Below, in pieces: positions 18,056-25,730 of a DNA stretch of 64,000 bases. The stretch comes from an uncultured Lachnospiraceae bacterium (GTDB lineage Bacteria > Bacillota > Clostridia > Lachnospirales > Lachnospiraceae). Numbering within the stretch: the first letter of the stretch is position 1; each line of letters begins with the position of its first letter. Position numbers and translations under genes: made by a program. A model generated the notes under the pieces. It did not search any database and was not told the DNA's origin. It saw nothing but the letters and a program-made list of their open reading frames with translations. The stretch is from NCBI GenBank assembly GCA_947626745.1, contig CANQTF010000005.1, positions 62,001-126,000 on the forward strand, in the 5' to 3' direction.

Positions 18056-18271
18056 ATGAGCAGCAGAGAAAAAGTAATGCAATTATTAAATGTAATCGAT
18101 GATGAAAAAATGGTTTATGTTCTCAATATTTTAGAGAATTTAACGTGCTTTGCAGAAATCCCAAACAGTGAGACGATTGCAGCTTTTCATGAGGGTGATG
18201 ATATGTTGGCAGACGGAACAGGAAGAAGATACAGCAGTACATCGGCTCTTTTTGCTGATTTAGAGGCATAG
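18056..18271 (+). CDS. Type II antitoxin partner of the YafQ-like toxin
   Basis: A 71-residue acidic protein encoded one base before the toxin gene, the usual arrangement for a RelB/DinJ-type antitoxin. The N-terminal half is helical (REKVMQLLNVIDDEKMVYVL), and the C-terminal part (NSETIAAFHEGDDML to SSTSALFADLEA) resembles the toxin-wrapping tails of RelB-like antitoxins. No ribbon-helix-helix DNA-binding pattern is obvious, so autoregulation is uncertain. AGAGGTGG precedes ATG 18056. Codon use is markedly AT-richer than the neighbouring genes, which suggests acquisition from elsewhere. Confidence 0.75.
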   Translation: MSSREKVMQLLNVIDDEKMVYVLNILENLTCFAEIPNSETIAAFHEGDDMLADGTGRRYSSTSALFADLEA

Positions 18272-18272
18272 G

Positions 18273-18545
18273 ATGTTAGAAATCACACCCACCGGCCAAT
18301 TTAAGAAAGACTTTAAAGCATGTAAAAAACGCGGTTATGACATGGAACTGTTGCAGCAGACTATAGATATTTTGGCAATCCCGGCATCATTGCCGGAAAA
18401 GAATAAAGACCATCGTTTAATAGGAAATTATATCAATAAACGAGAGTGTCATATCATGCCGGATTGGCTGCTGATATATCGTATAGAAAATAGCAGACTC
18501 ATATTATATAGAACCGGCACACATGCAGACTTATTTAACGAATAA
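18273..18545 (+). CDS. YafQ-family mRNA interferase toxin (type II TA)
   Basis: A 90-residue RelE-superfamily ribosome-dependent mRNase. It has the YafQ signature almost complete: QFKKDFKACKKRGYDM at the N-terminus, DHRLIGNY, RECHIMPDWLLIYR and YRTGTHADLF at the C-terminus. The His and Asp residues that serve in catalysis in YafQ (DH, CHIMPD, THADLF) are all present, so the toxin looks active. It starts one base after the antitoxin stop. The base composition is AT-rich like the antitoxin. The toxin gene ends 14 bases before a near-identical repeat of the Rpn tail begins. Confidence 0.88.
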   Translation: MLEITPTGQFKKDFKACKKRGYDMELLQQTIDILAIPASLPEKNKDHRLIGNYINKRECHIMPDWLLIYRIENSRLILYRTGTHADLFNE

Positions 18546-18559
18546 AACCGGTAGGAATC

Positions 18560-18843
18560 TCCCTATCACATCCGGCAGCAAACGCCGGTACAAGGAGACG
18601 GAGGAGGGTCAGCAGGCTATGTGCGAGATTATGGAAAGAATTGCCATGGAAGAACGCAGCGAAGGCCGTGAAGAAGGACGCAAGGAAGGGCGTAAGGAAG
18701 GACGGATTGAAGGGGTAGCCCGTATCAACAGGCTCAACTCCATTCTGATCGATCTGGGCAGATTTGACGACATGAAACGGGCCGCCAAGGACCAGGCGTA
18801 TCAGGCGCAGCTGATACTCGAACTTCTGCCTGAGGAAGCGTAA
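18560..18843 (+). repeat. Direct repeat of the Rpn 3' end (copy 2; copy 1 at 17435-17754)
   Basis: Copy 1 and copy 2 start at TCCCTATCACATCCGG and run to the stop codon. Apart from the loss of three 12-base units, I count about eight to ten substitutions in 284 bases. Together with the promoter copy at 17952 it shows that a second Rpn gene once stood here and that its promoter-proximal 560 bases are now the toxin-antitoxin module. Confidence 0.9.
18619..18843 (+). CDS. Stand-alone Rpn C-terminal fragment (orphan RpnS-like protein)
   Basis: This frame encodes only the Rpn tail: MCEIMERIAMEE, five EGR-type units, then [15 protein letters not shown] and [10 protein letters not shown], 74 residues. 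GGAGGAGGG at 18600-18608 is ten bases before ATG 18619, exactly as in the full-length gene. The frame is open upstream to ATG 18523 inside the toxin gene, but the residues there have no counterpart in Rpn before position 18560. It may be a decaying remnant or a functional free inhibitor of the neighbouring nuclease; the intact start site and frame favour expression. Confidence 0.6.
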   Translation: MCEIMERIAMEERSEGREEGRKEGRKEGRIEGVARINRLNSILIDLGRFDDMKRAAKDQAYQAQLILELLPEEA

Positions 18844-18855
18844 AATCTATATATA

Positions 18856-18891
18856 TGACCAAGTTTCACGGTTTCTTGGTCACGATTTTTT
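18856..18891 (+). terminator. Rho-independent terminator closing the Rpn/TA region
   Basis: TGACCAAG (18856-18863) pairs with CTTGGTCA (18875-18882), with an 11-base loop, followed by CGATTTTTT. It separates the toxin region from the surface-protein gene. The rest of 18892-19063 shows nothing else clear apart from AAAGGAGG before ATG 19064. Confidence 0.75.
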
Positions 18892-19063
18892 CACAATTTT
18901 TCTGAATATGGCTATTGATTTGGGACGGCGGCGGTGATAAACTTTTCTGGATATGAGTATGTTCGTGCAGCGCAGCCCCGGCGGCTGCGGCAGAATGATT
19001 ATTTTGGGATAAGCAGATCCGGCGGGCCAAAGGACCGTCGGCTCTGTAAAGGAGGCTCTTACA

Positions 19064-19447
19064 ATGCGGTATCGGATCAGACAATATCTTGCGGGCTTAC
19101 TTGCCGCAGCGCTGATGATCGCCATGCTGCCTGCGGCGGCATTTGCGGAGGACGGCGCGGGGAAAGACGCCCCGGCACAGGTGCAGGAGTGGATCGACGC
19201 CCTTCCGGCTGCGGAGGAGATCACGGCGGAGAACCGGAGCGAAGTGAGAGGGCAGCTGGACGCCATAGAGGCGGCGATGGGAGAAATGACGGAGGAGGAA
19301 AAGGCGACGCTGGATACCGCCCGGTATGAGGCGGCGTCCGCAGCCCTGTCTGATACGAACGGTGAGGGAGAGCCGGGCGGCACGGAGACGGACCCGGACG
19401 ACGGTTCGGGAAACGATGCGAACGGGGGGGGGCACAGACCCCGCTGA
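19064..19447 (+). CDS. N-terminal fragment of a surface protein: signal peptide and first helical module (frameshifted at G9)
   Basis: This 127-residue frame starts after AAAGGAGG with a clear signal peptide (MRYRIRQYLAGLLAAALMIAMLP, cut near AAAFAED). It continues with a helical module (VQEWIDALPAAEEITAENRS to DTARYEAASAAL) and a Gly/Asp-rich linker. It then runs into nine G residues (19424-19432) and stops a few codons later (HRPR). The linker composition (TDPDDGSGNDANGG) continues seamlessly as GTDPADGDIGTDPGDGD in the other frame, so the true gene is 19064-23594 with one G fewer. The protein would then be about 1509 residues. Confidence 0.8.
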   Translation: MRYRIRQYLAGLLAAALMIAMLPAAAFAEDGAGKDAPAQVQEWIDALPAAEEITAENRSEVRGQLDAIEAAMGEMTEEEKATLDTARYEAASAALSDTNGEGEPGGTETDPDDGSGNDANGGGHRPR

Positions 19448-22400
19448 CGGCGATATAGGCACAGACCCCGGTGACGGCGATCCGGGCACGGATCCCGACA
19501 GTGATATGGGCTTGGACGGCGGCTCCGGTACGGATCCGGATAGCACCATAGATCCGGACAGCGTCACGGCTCCGGGCGCGAATGAGGAAATTCTGGCGCG
19601 GGTGCAGGAGCTGATCGACGCCCTTCCGGCTGCGGAGGAGATCACGGAGGAGAACCGCGCGGAAGTGCAGGAACAGTTGGAGGCCATAGAGGCGGCTCTG
19701 GGGGAGCTGACCGACGAGGATAAGGCTATGCTGGACCTTGCCCGCTACGATGCCGCCGCCGCAGCGCTGTCCGCCGTACACAGGCCGAGGCGGAGACAGA
19801 GCGCGGCGAGGAACGGCTCTGTGTCGTATCTGGACGCAAACGGCAGGACGCAGACCTGCTCTGCCTATACGACGGTCTCGAATCAGACCGAATGGAACGG
19901 CGGCTGGTATGTCCTGGAGGGAAACGTTACCATCTCCGACCGGATTGAGGTAAAGGGCGACGTCAGTCTGATTTTGGCGAACGGCTGCACCCTGACGGCG
20001 AGCAAAGGCATTGGTGTGAAAGAGAATAACAGCCTGACAATTTATGCCCAGTCTGCGGATGAGGGGACCATGGGGGCGCTGAAGGCGGGGCCTGGTGATA
20101 AGCGGTTCGCTGGGATTGGCGGCAGCGAGAGTGATAGTGGGGGCACAATTACGATCAACGGGGGCTGTGTCACCGCAACGGGAGGCTCGCAAGCCGCAGG
20201 GATCGGCGGCGGAAGCAGTGAAGGTGGCGCTGGCGGTATCATCACGATCAACGGGGGTTCCGTTACTGCAACAGCCAATGATGGCGCCGGGATCGGCGGC
20301 GGATACTGTGGAGACGTCAAAAACGGAGCGCAGGGCACAATTACGATCACCGGAGGCATCGTCAGTACCAACGGTTGTATTGGAGACGGGCTTAATGCCA
20401 GTGGCAGCACGGTCACGATCAGCGGGGGCTCTGTCACCGCAAAGGATATCAGAGTCAGTACATGGGGTGGCTTGACGGGCACCTTCTCCACCGGCACAAA
20501 CGGAAAAGCCGTGCTCCATATTTCCAATAGTATTTGGGATAAGAAAAATAAGAGCAGTTGGAGCGGCATTATTTTTGAGGGAAATGAGGGTCAGGTGTAC
20601 GGCACGCCGACACCCGACTTTAATTTTGAGGTAAAGAGCGGGGAGACGCTGAACGTGCAGAAAGATCATCCGCTGCACATCGCAAGCGGCGTAACGCTGA
20701 CCAACAGGGGCGTCATCCGTGTCGGCAGCGAGGATGACTATGACGGTACACTCACGAATGACGGGTCGGTCGTCAATGAGGGGACCATCGACGTCTGGGG
20801 ACCGCTCACCTATGGCGAGACGAGGATCAACAACCAAAACGGCGGTCAGATCATCTATCATCTCAATCTGGATATTGCCGCGCCGAGCTTTGCGGATGCG
20901 CCCTACGGTTCGCAACCGTCCGCGCAGACGGTTAGGATGACGAATAACAACAGGAACGAGGTCACGATCTCCAAGGTGGAGATTTCGGGGCAAGATAAGG
21001 ACAGCTTTGCGTTCGAGAATACGGGCAGCGCGAACAAAAGTCTGGCCGTGGGCGTCACCGACACATCCTGGACGATCCGGCCCAAAGCGGGTTTGGACGT
21101 CGGAACATATCAGGCGGAAGTCACCGCCACTTATCAGAGCGACGGCACTGACAGAACCTCCACGGCGGAACTGTCCTTTACTGTCACGAAGGCGGAGCCT
21201 ACGGTCACGGCAGCGGCTGCCCGAAAGGGCGGCGGGGCGCCGACCTACGGAGACGACATCACCCTCACCGCCACGGTGAGCGCGTCGGGGAGTATCAAGG
21301 AGGGCGATCTGGTCAATGCGGACAGCAAGGTGACTTTTTATGTCGACGGCACACAGCTGGGCGATCCCGTGCCGCTTACCAAAGGGGGAACGGCCGGACA
21401 GGGCACGGCGTCCCTGGAGATAGCCGGTACGTCCCCGGAGCTGCGGCACAGGCTGTTTGGGGAGAGCGGGAGCGTCTCTGTCACTGCCGTATACAGCGGG
21501 AATGGGAAGTTTGAGAAGGAGAGCAGCGGCGCCGCGGTCGTGAACGTGGCAAAGCGGGAGCTGCGTTACACGGTCACCGCCGCAGATAAGACATACGACG
21601 GGAGCGCGGCGGTAGAGGTCACGCTGCAGCCGGAGGAAGTTTTGCAGGGCGACACCGTGACCCTTACGGCGACAGGCAGCGTAACCATGCCAACAGGCGG
21701 CGCGGCCGGGAAGAAGGCGGGGGACGTGGGAGAATATACGACGGTTCGTCTGTCCGACATCCGGGCGGGCGGTGCGGACGGGAAGTATTACAAGCCTGTC
21801 GTCCCCGCGTCCGACGTGACGCTTACAGGGTCCGTCAACATCGGCATGGCAAAGGCACAGGCCGCGGCCGCTCCCACGGAGAACGAGTTGACCTACAACG
21901 GCTCATGGCAGACGCTGGTGACTGCCGGAAAGGCCGAGGGCGGCGTCATGAAATATTATGCGGGTGCAGAAGCGCCGGCTGCAGACAGCGCCGACTGGCA
22001 GGAGAGTGTCTTGGCCCTCACGGGACAGGACGCCGGGGACTATACGGTCTGGTACTATGTGGACGGCGACGCCAACCACACAGACACAGTCCCTGTATCC
22101 CTTACCGTCACGATCGATCGGGCAGAGCCTGTTCTGTCTGTCGCGCCCGTGCCGGCTGTATTGACTTATGACGGCACGGATCAGGCACTGGTGACGGCGG
22201 GAACGGCGGCGGGAGGCAGTCTGCGTTACTATGTGGGCCAAGAAGCCCCGGCGGGAGGCAGCGCGGCCTGGAGAACAGAGAGCGCGGCTGTCACGGGCAG
22301 GAATGCCGGTACCTACACGGTCTGGTACTATATTGTGGGCAGCAAAAACTATAAGGACAGCGCCGTTTCATACGTCACCGTCACCATCGGCAAGGCGGAG

Positions 22401-23594
22401 GGGGAGGGCAGCGTCTCCATGAAGGGCTATTCCTGCAATGACGACAGCGTGGAACCCGAAGCGGACTCCCGGACCAACGGCACAGGGAATGTGACCTTCT
22501 CCTATAAGGAAGAGGGGCAGCCCGACACGGCGTACAGCGGAAGCAAGCCTGTCACGGCAGGAAGCTATACGGTCAAGGCGGTGTTTGGGGAGACGGGCAA
22601 TTACAAGGCGGTTACAGCGACGGCGGACTTTACCGTCACCCACCGTTTCGACGGCGACTGGCAGAAGGATGCGGACGGGTATCTTCACGGCTGTTCCTGC
22701 AGTACCGATCTGCGCCTGTTGGAGAGCGGACTGACCGAGGTGCCGGATGGCCTGAAAGGGAAAGAAGGACTGGACAGCGTGGAGCAGATCGCCGCCGCGC
22801 TGCGCCAGGAGGCCGGGAAGGCGGGCGTCGCGGCATCGGCGGGCAACAGCGCCATCTATGACGTGAAACTCCAGAGCAGGAAAAGCGGCGCGGACTGGGA
22901 AGAAGTGACAGAGGAGGACTTTCCTGAGGAAGGGATCACCGTCAGACTGCCTTATCCTGCCGGAACGAACGCCCGCTATGCCTTTACCGTGATCCACATG
23001 ATTGCAAGCGGTCCCGACGCCGGGCAGACGGAGAGACCGGCGGTCGTTAACGGTGCGGAGAATATCAGCTTTACGGTGAAGAGCCTGTCGCCTTTCTGCG
23101 TCGTCTGGACAGCGCCGCCGGAGAGCCGGGACGAAGACGAGGATACGGAGTCGGAACAGGAGAACGGTATCGCCGATAGGCAGTACGCAGCGCCTCTGCA
23201 GACGGCAGCGGAGCCGGAGCAGGAAGAAGCCGTTCCTGAAGGGGCGGAAGAGAGCTCAGCCGTTAAGGGCGGTAAGACACAGAAAGGAGCCGGAGCGGGA
23301 GAGTCTGCCGCGGTCAGCGGTAACGGGATCGAAGAGAGCGGCAGGGTCGATGCAGCCGCACAGACGGAGACGGCAAAAGACGGCGGGGTGATGAAAAACG
23401 GGGGAGACGACGGACAGCCGGAGGTATCAGGCAGCGCTTACGGGGACAGCCGTTTCTGGCGTTTCCTGCCGCTTGCGCTTCTGCCGGCGCTCCTTATCCT
23501 GATCCTTATTCTGCTGATCCTCAGAAAACGGCATGCCGACGGGGAAGATCGACGGGAAGAGGAGGAACGGATCGATTCTTTTGATAAGAAATAG
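19326..23594 (+). CDS. Main part of the repeat-rich surface protein: helical module, beta-helix and Ig/MBG-like domains, C-terminal membrane anchor
   Basis: The downstream frame of the frameshifted surface protein; its genuine sequence begins at the G tract, and ATG 19326 is only the first in-frame start. Order: Asp-rich linker, a second helical module (VQELIDALPAAEEITEENRA) nearly repeating the one in the N-terminal fragment, then a beta-helix region around 20.1-20.5 kb with repeated TINGGxVTATG and IGGG motifs. Next come several Ig/MBG-like units (LTYNGSWQTLVTAG, LTYDGTDQALVTAG, AGTYTVWYY) and a low-complexity stretch with AVSGNGIEESG. A hydrophobic helix (PLALLPALLILILILLIL) and basic tail close it. 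No LPxTG sorting motif is seen. The role is probably adhesion or surface display; the ligand is unknown. Confidence 0.8.
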   Translation: MRRRPQPCLIRTVRESRAARRRTRTTVRETMRTGGGTDPADGDIGTDPGDGDPGTDPDSDMGLDGGSGTDPDSTIDPDSVTAPGANEEILARVQELIDALPAAEEITEENRAEVQEQLEAIEAALGELTDEDKAMLDLARYDAAAAALSAVHRPRRRQSAARNGSVSYLDANGRTQTCSAYTTVSNQTEWNGGWYVLEGNVTISDRIEVKGDVSLILANGCTLTASKGIGVKENNSLTIYAQSADEGTMGALKAGPGDKRFAGIGGSESDSGGTITINGGCVTATGGSQAAGIGGGSSEGGAGGIITINGGSVTATANDGAGIGGGYCGDVKNGAQGTITITGGIVSTNGCIGDGLNASGSTVTISGGSVTAKDIRVSTWGGLTGTFSTGTNGKAVLHISNSIWDKKNKSSWSGIIFEGNEGQVYGTPTPDFNFEVKSGETLNVQKDHPLHIASGVTLTNRGVIRVGSEDDYDGTLTNDGSVVNEGTIDVWGPLTYGETRINNQNGGQIIYHLNLDIAAPSFADAPYGSQPSAQTVRMTNNNRNEVTISKVEISGQDKDSFAFENTGSANKSLAVGVTDTSWTIRPKAGLDVGTYQAEVTATYQSDGTDRTSTAELSFTVTKAEPTVTAAAARKGGGAPTYGDDITLTATVSASGSIKEGDLVNADSKVTFYVDGTQLGDPVPLTKGGTAGQGTASLEIAGTSPELRHRLFGESGSVSVTAVYSGNGKFEKESSGAAVVNVAKRELRYTVTAADKTYDGSAAVEVTLQPEEVLQGDTVTLTATGSVTMPTGGAAGKKAGDVGEYTTVRLSDIRAGGADGKYYKPVVPASDVTLTGSVNIGMAKAQAAAAPTENELTYNGSWQTLVTAGKAEGGVMKYYAGAEAPAADSADWQESVLALTGQDAGDYTVWYYVDGDANHTDTVPVSLTVTIDRAEPVLSVAPVPAVLTYDGTDQALVTAGTAAGGSLRYYVGQEAPAGGSAAWRTESAAVTGRNAGTYTVWYYIVGSKNYKDSAVSYVTVTIGKAEGEGSVSMKGYSCNDDSVEPEADSRTNGTGNVTFSYKEEGQPDTAYSGSKPVTAGSYTVKAVFGETGNYKAVTATADFTVTHRFDGDWQKDADGYLHGCSCSTDLRLLESGLTEVPDGLKGKEGLDSVEQIAAALRQEAGKAGVAASAGNSAIYDVKLQSRKSGADWEEVTEEDFPEEGITVRLPYPAGTNARYAFTVIHMIASGPDAGQTERPAVVNGAENISFTVKSLSPFCVVWTAPPESRDEDEDTESEQENGIADRQYAAPLQTAAEPEQEEAVPEGAEESSAVKGGKTQKGAGAGESAAVSGNGIEESGRVDAAAQTETAKDGGVMKNGGDDGQPEVSGSAYGDSRFWRFLPLALLPALLILILILLILRKRHADGEDRREEEERIDSFDKK
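19424..19432 (+). other. Nine-G homopolymer at the surface-protein frameshift (candidate phase-variation tract)
   Basis: G9 lies at the junction of the two frames. Removing one G (or adding two) joins signal peptide and body in one frame. It is the longest G run I noticed in the window and falls in a low-complexity linker where slippage is tolerated. A sequencing or assembly error in the homopolymer is the main alternative. Confidence 0.7.
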
Positions 23595-23654
23595 ACAGGT
23601 TTGGCAAATAATTGGCAAATAAATTTCAAAAAGTACTTGCATTCTCTGTGGAAA

Positions 23655-23660
23655 TATAAT
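23655..23660 (+). promoter_or_regulatory. Putative -10 box (TATAAT) of the tRNA-Glu gene
   Basis: A perfect TATAAT lies 24 bases before the tRNA. The upstream TTGCAT at 23637-23642 is only 12 bases away, too close for a standard -35; a weaker hexamer slightly upstream may be used. Confidence 0.45.
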
Positions 23661-23684
23661 AGAATAAGCAAGTGCTTATGAAAT

Positions 23685-23756
23685 GGCTCGTTGGTCAAGC
23701 GGTTAAGACGCCGCCCTCTCACGGCGGAAACAGGGGTTCGATTCCCCTACGAGCTG
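23685..23756 (+). tRNA. tRNA-Glu (anticodon CTC)
   Basis: A cloverleaf folds over 72 bases. The acceptor stem GGCTCGT pairs with ACGAGCT (first pair G-T), the anticodon stem is CCGCC/GGCGG with loop CTCTCAC giving anticodon CTC, and the T arm is CAGGG-GTTCGAT-TCCCCT-like with the conserved GTTCGA. CCA is not encoded. It sits at the right border of the inserted region between polC and rimP; tRNA genes are frequent integration sites, but I found no duplicated 3' tRNA end nearby. Confidence 0.93.
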
Positions 23757-23837
23757 TTATTTTTATGCAATTACCTCTTGCAAATCTGTGCAGGGCGTGC
23801 TACAATACAGGAAGTATTCAGAATAAGATTACGATAG

Positions 23838-23864
23838 AGAGTGGACTTGCGAGTCCACTCTTTT
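23838..23864 (+). terminator. Hairpin with T run in the rimP leader
   Basis: AGAGTGGACT (23838-23847) pairs perfectly with AGTCCACTCT (23852-23861) across a TGCG loop, with T residues following. It lies about 60 bases before rimP. It may terminate tRNA transcripts or act as an attenuator of the rimP-nusA operon; similar hairpins before rimP are common in Firmicutes as I recall, so it may be a conserved leader. Confidence 0.6.
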
Positions 23865-23924
23865 ATGTGATAGGAACGGCGTGTCCCGATAAGAGGGAAG
23901 CGCAGATGATCGAAGGAGGCGCAA

Positions 23925-24395
23925 ATGTCAAAGAGAGAGACATACGAATCCAGGACAGAACAGTTGTTATCTCCGATCGCGGAGAAGAACGGTGTGGAGA
24001 TATATGATGTGGAGTATGTCAAGGAAGGAAGAGACTGGTACCTGCGGGCCTACATCGACAAGCCGGAGGGCGTCAGCATCGACGACTGCGAGAATGTGAG
24101 CCGCGCGCTGTCGGATGCGCTGGACGAGGAAGACTTCATACCGGACGCCTACATTCTGGAAGTCAGCAGTCCGGGGCTTGGCAGGGCGCTCAAGAAAGAC
24201 CGGCATCTTGCGCGGAGTCTGGGCAAAGAGGTTGAGATCAAGACTTACAGTCCGGTCGACGGCAGGAAAGAATTTGCGGGAACGCTTAGAGCCTATGACG
24301 GCGGGACGGTCACTATCGCGCAGTCCGGCGACGGCGCGGAACGCATTTTTCAGAGATCGGAGATCGCGCAGATCAGGCTTGCGCTCGACTTTTAG
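23925..24395 (+). CDS. rimP: Ribosome maturation factor RimP
   Basis: This 156-residue protein helps assemble the 30S subunit. The two-domain pattern is clear: YDVEYVKEGRDWYLRAYID then the conserved VSSPGLGRALKK and a C-terminal SH3-like beta domain. It starts at ATG 23925 after GAAGGAGGCGCAA. It begins the conserved rimP-nusA-rnpM-ylxQ-infB-rbfA run. polC normally sits directly upstream; the separation here is the island described elsewhere. Confidence 0.95.
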   Translation: MSKRETYESRTEQLLSPIAEKNGVEIYDVEYVKEGRDWYLRAYIDKPEGVSIDDCENVSRALSDALDEEDFIPDAYILEVSSPGLGRALKKDRHLARSLGKEVEIKTYSPVDGRKEFAGTLRAYDGGTVTIAQSGDGAERIFQRSEIAQIRLALDF

Positions 24396-24482
24396 AAGCG
24401 GCTGACACGGCGGTGCGGCAGCTCGCCATAGAAACAGAACAGGAACGGAACACAGATCAGAGACATAGGAGGATAACGGAAA

Positions 24483-25703
24483 ATGAATCAGGAGTTAATG
24501 GAGGCACTGGACATTCTGGAAAAAGAGAAAGAGATCAGCAAAGAGACGCTCTTTGAAGCGATCGAGAACTCTCTTATCACAGCCTGCAAGAACCATTTCG
24601 GCAAGGCCGACAACGTCAAGGTGGAGATCGACAGGGAGACCTGCGATTTCCTTTGCTATGCCGAGAAAGAGGTAGTCGAGGAAGTCGAGGACAGCGTGCT
24701 GCAGATCTCTTTGGAGGACGCGCAGGAGATCTCCGAGAAGGCGAAGGTGGGCGACATCATCCGCGTGGAGATCAAATCCAAGGAATTTGGACGTATCGCG
24801 ACGCAGAACGCAAAGAACGTGATCCTGCAGAAGATCCGCGAGGAAGAGCGCAGCGTTATCTACAACCAGTATTATGAGAAGGAAAAGGATGTGGTCACGG
24901 GTATCGTGCAGCGTTATATCGGCAGGAACATATCCATCAATCTCGGCAAGGCGGACGCTATCTTAAACGAGAGCGAGCAGGTCAAAACAGAGCATTTCAG
25001 GCCGACCGAGAGGATCAAGGTATATATACTGGAGGTCAGGAATACGCCGAAGGGACCGAGGATCCTCGTAAGCCGTACCCACCCGGAGCTGGTAAAAAGG
25101 CTTTTTGAGTCCGAGGTGACGGAGATCAAGGACGGCACGGTGGAGATCATGAGCATCGCCAGAGAGGCCGGCAGCAGGACCAAGATCGCGGTGCGCTCCA
25201 ACAATCCGAATGTGGATGCGGTGGGCGCGTGCGTGGGCGTCAACGGCACGAGAGTAAACTCTATCGTCGATGAGCTGTGCGGCGAGAAGATCGACATCGT
25301 CAACTGGGATGAGAATCCGGGCAACCTGATCCAGAACGCGCTGTCGCCCGCCAAGATCGTGGCGGTGTTCGCGGATCCCGACGAGAAGACGGCGAAGGTG
25401 GTCGTGCCGGATTACCAGCTGTCGCTTGCCATCGGCAGGGAAGGACAGAACGCGAGACTGGCGGCTCGTCTGACGGGATACAAGATCGATATCAAGAGCG
25501 AGACACAGGCGAAGGATGCCCCCGGCTTCCGTTACGAAGATTATGTATATGACGATGAAGATTACGAGGACTATGAAGAAGGGGACTACGAAGAAGGCGA
25601 GTATGAGGAGGGCTATGAGGAAGACTATGAGACGGCCGATCCTGAAGAAGCCGAGTATGACACGGACGAGGAGATGTCCGCAGACGTAGAGGAAACCGAG
25701 TAG
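24483..25703 (+). CDS. nusA: Transcription termination/antitermination factor NusA
   Basis: A 406-residue RNA-polymerase-binding factor controlling pausing and termination. It has the N-terminal domain (MNQELMEALDILEKEK), an S1 domain around 135-200 (VVTGIVQRYIGRNISINLG), and two KH domains (VGACVGVNGTRV, LAIGREGQNARLAARLTG). The last 55 residues are a striking acidic and tyrosine-rich tail (EDYEEGDYEEGEYEEGYEE), not the acidic repeats of E. coli NusA, and there is no extra C-terminal folded domain. AGGAGGATAACGGAAA precedes the start. Confidence 0.97.
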   Translation: MNQELMEALDILEKEKEISKETLFEAIENSLITACKNHFGKADNVKVEIDRETCDFLCYAEKEVVEEVEDSVLQISLEDAQEISEKAKVGDIIRVEIKSKEFGRIATQNAKNVILQKIREEERSVIYNQYYEKEKDVVTGIVQRYIGRNISINLGKADAILNESEQVKTEHFRPTERIKVYILEVRNTPKGPRILVSRTHPELVKRLFESEVTEIKDGTVEIMSIAREAGSRTKIAVRSNNPNVDAVGACVGVNGTRVNSIVDELCGEKIDIVNWDENPGNLIQNALSPAKIVAVFADPDEKTAKVVVPDYQLSLAIGREGQNARLAARLTGYKIDIKSETQAKDAPGFRYEDYVYDDEDYEDYEEGDYEEGEYEEGYEEDYETADPEEAEYDTDEEMSADVEETE

Positions 25704-25730
25704 AAGCAGCCGTTTCGGGAGACGAGGATC

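Noticed and set aside
19424-19447. Programmed ribosomal frameshift in the surface-protein gene
   Set aside because: I see no standard slippery heptamer or clear downstream pseudoknot; a variable or misread G tract is simpler. It remains possible but is less favoured.
19221-21449. 742-codon minus-strand frame opposite the surface protein
   Set aside because: Explained by the repetitive, GC-rich coding strand; no start site or motif of its own.
23685-23756. tRNA-Glu as an attachment site of an integrated element
   Set aside because: No integrase gene and no duplicated tRNA 3' end were found on either side, so site-specific integration is not supported.
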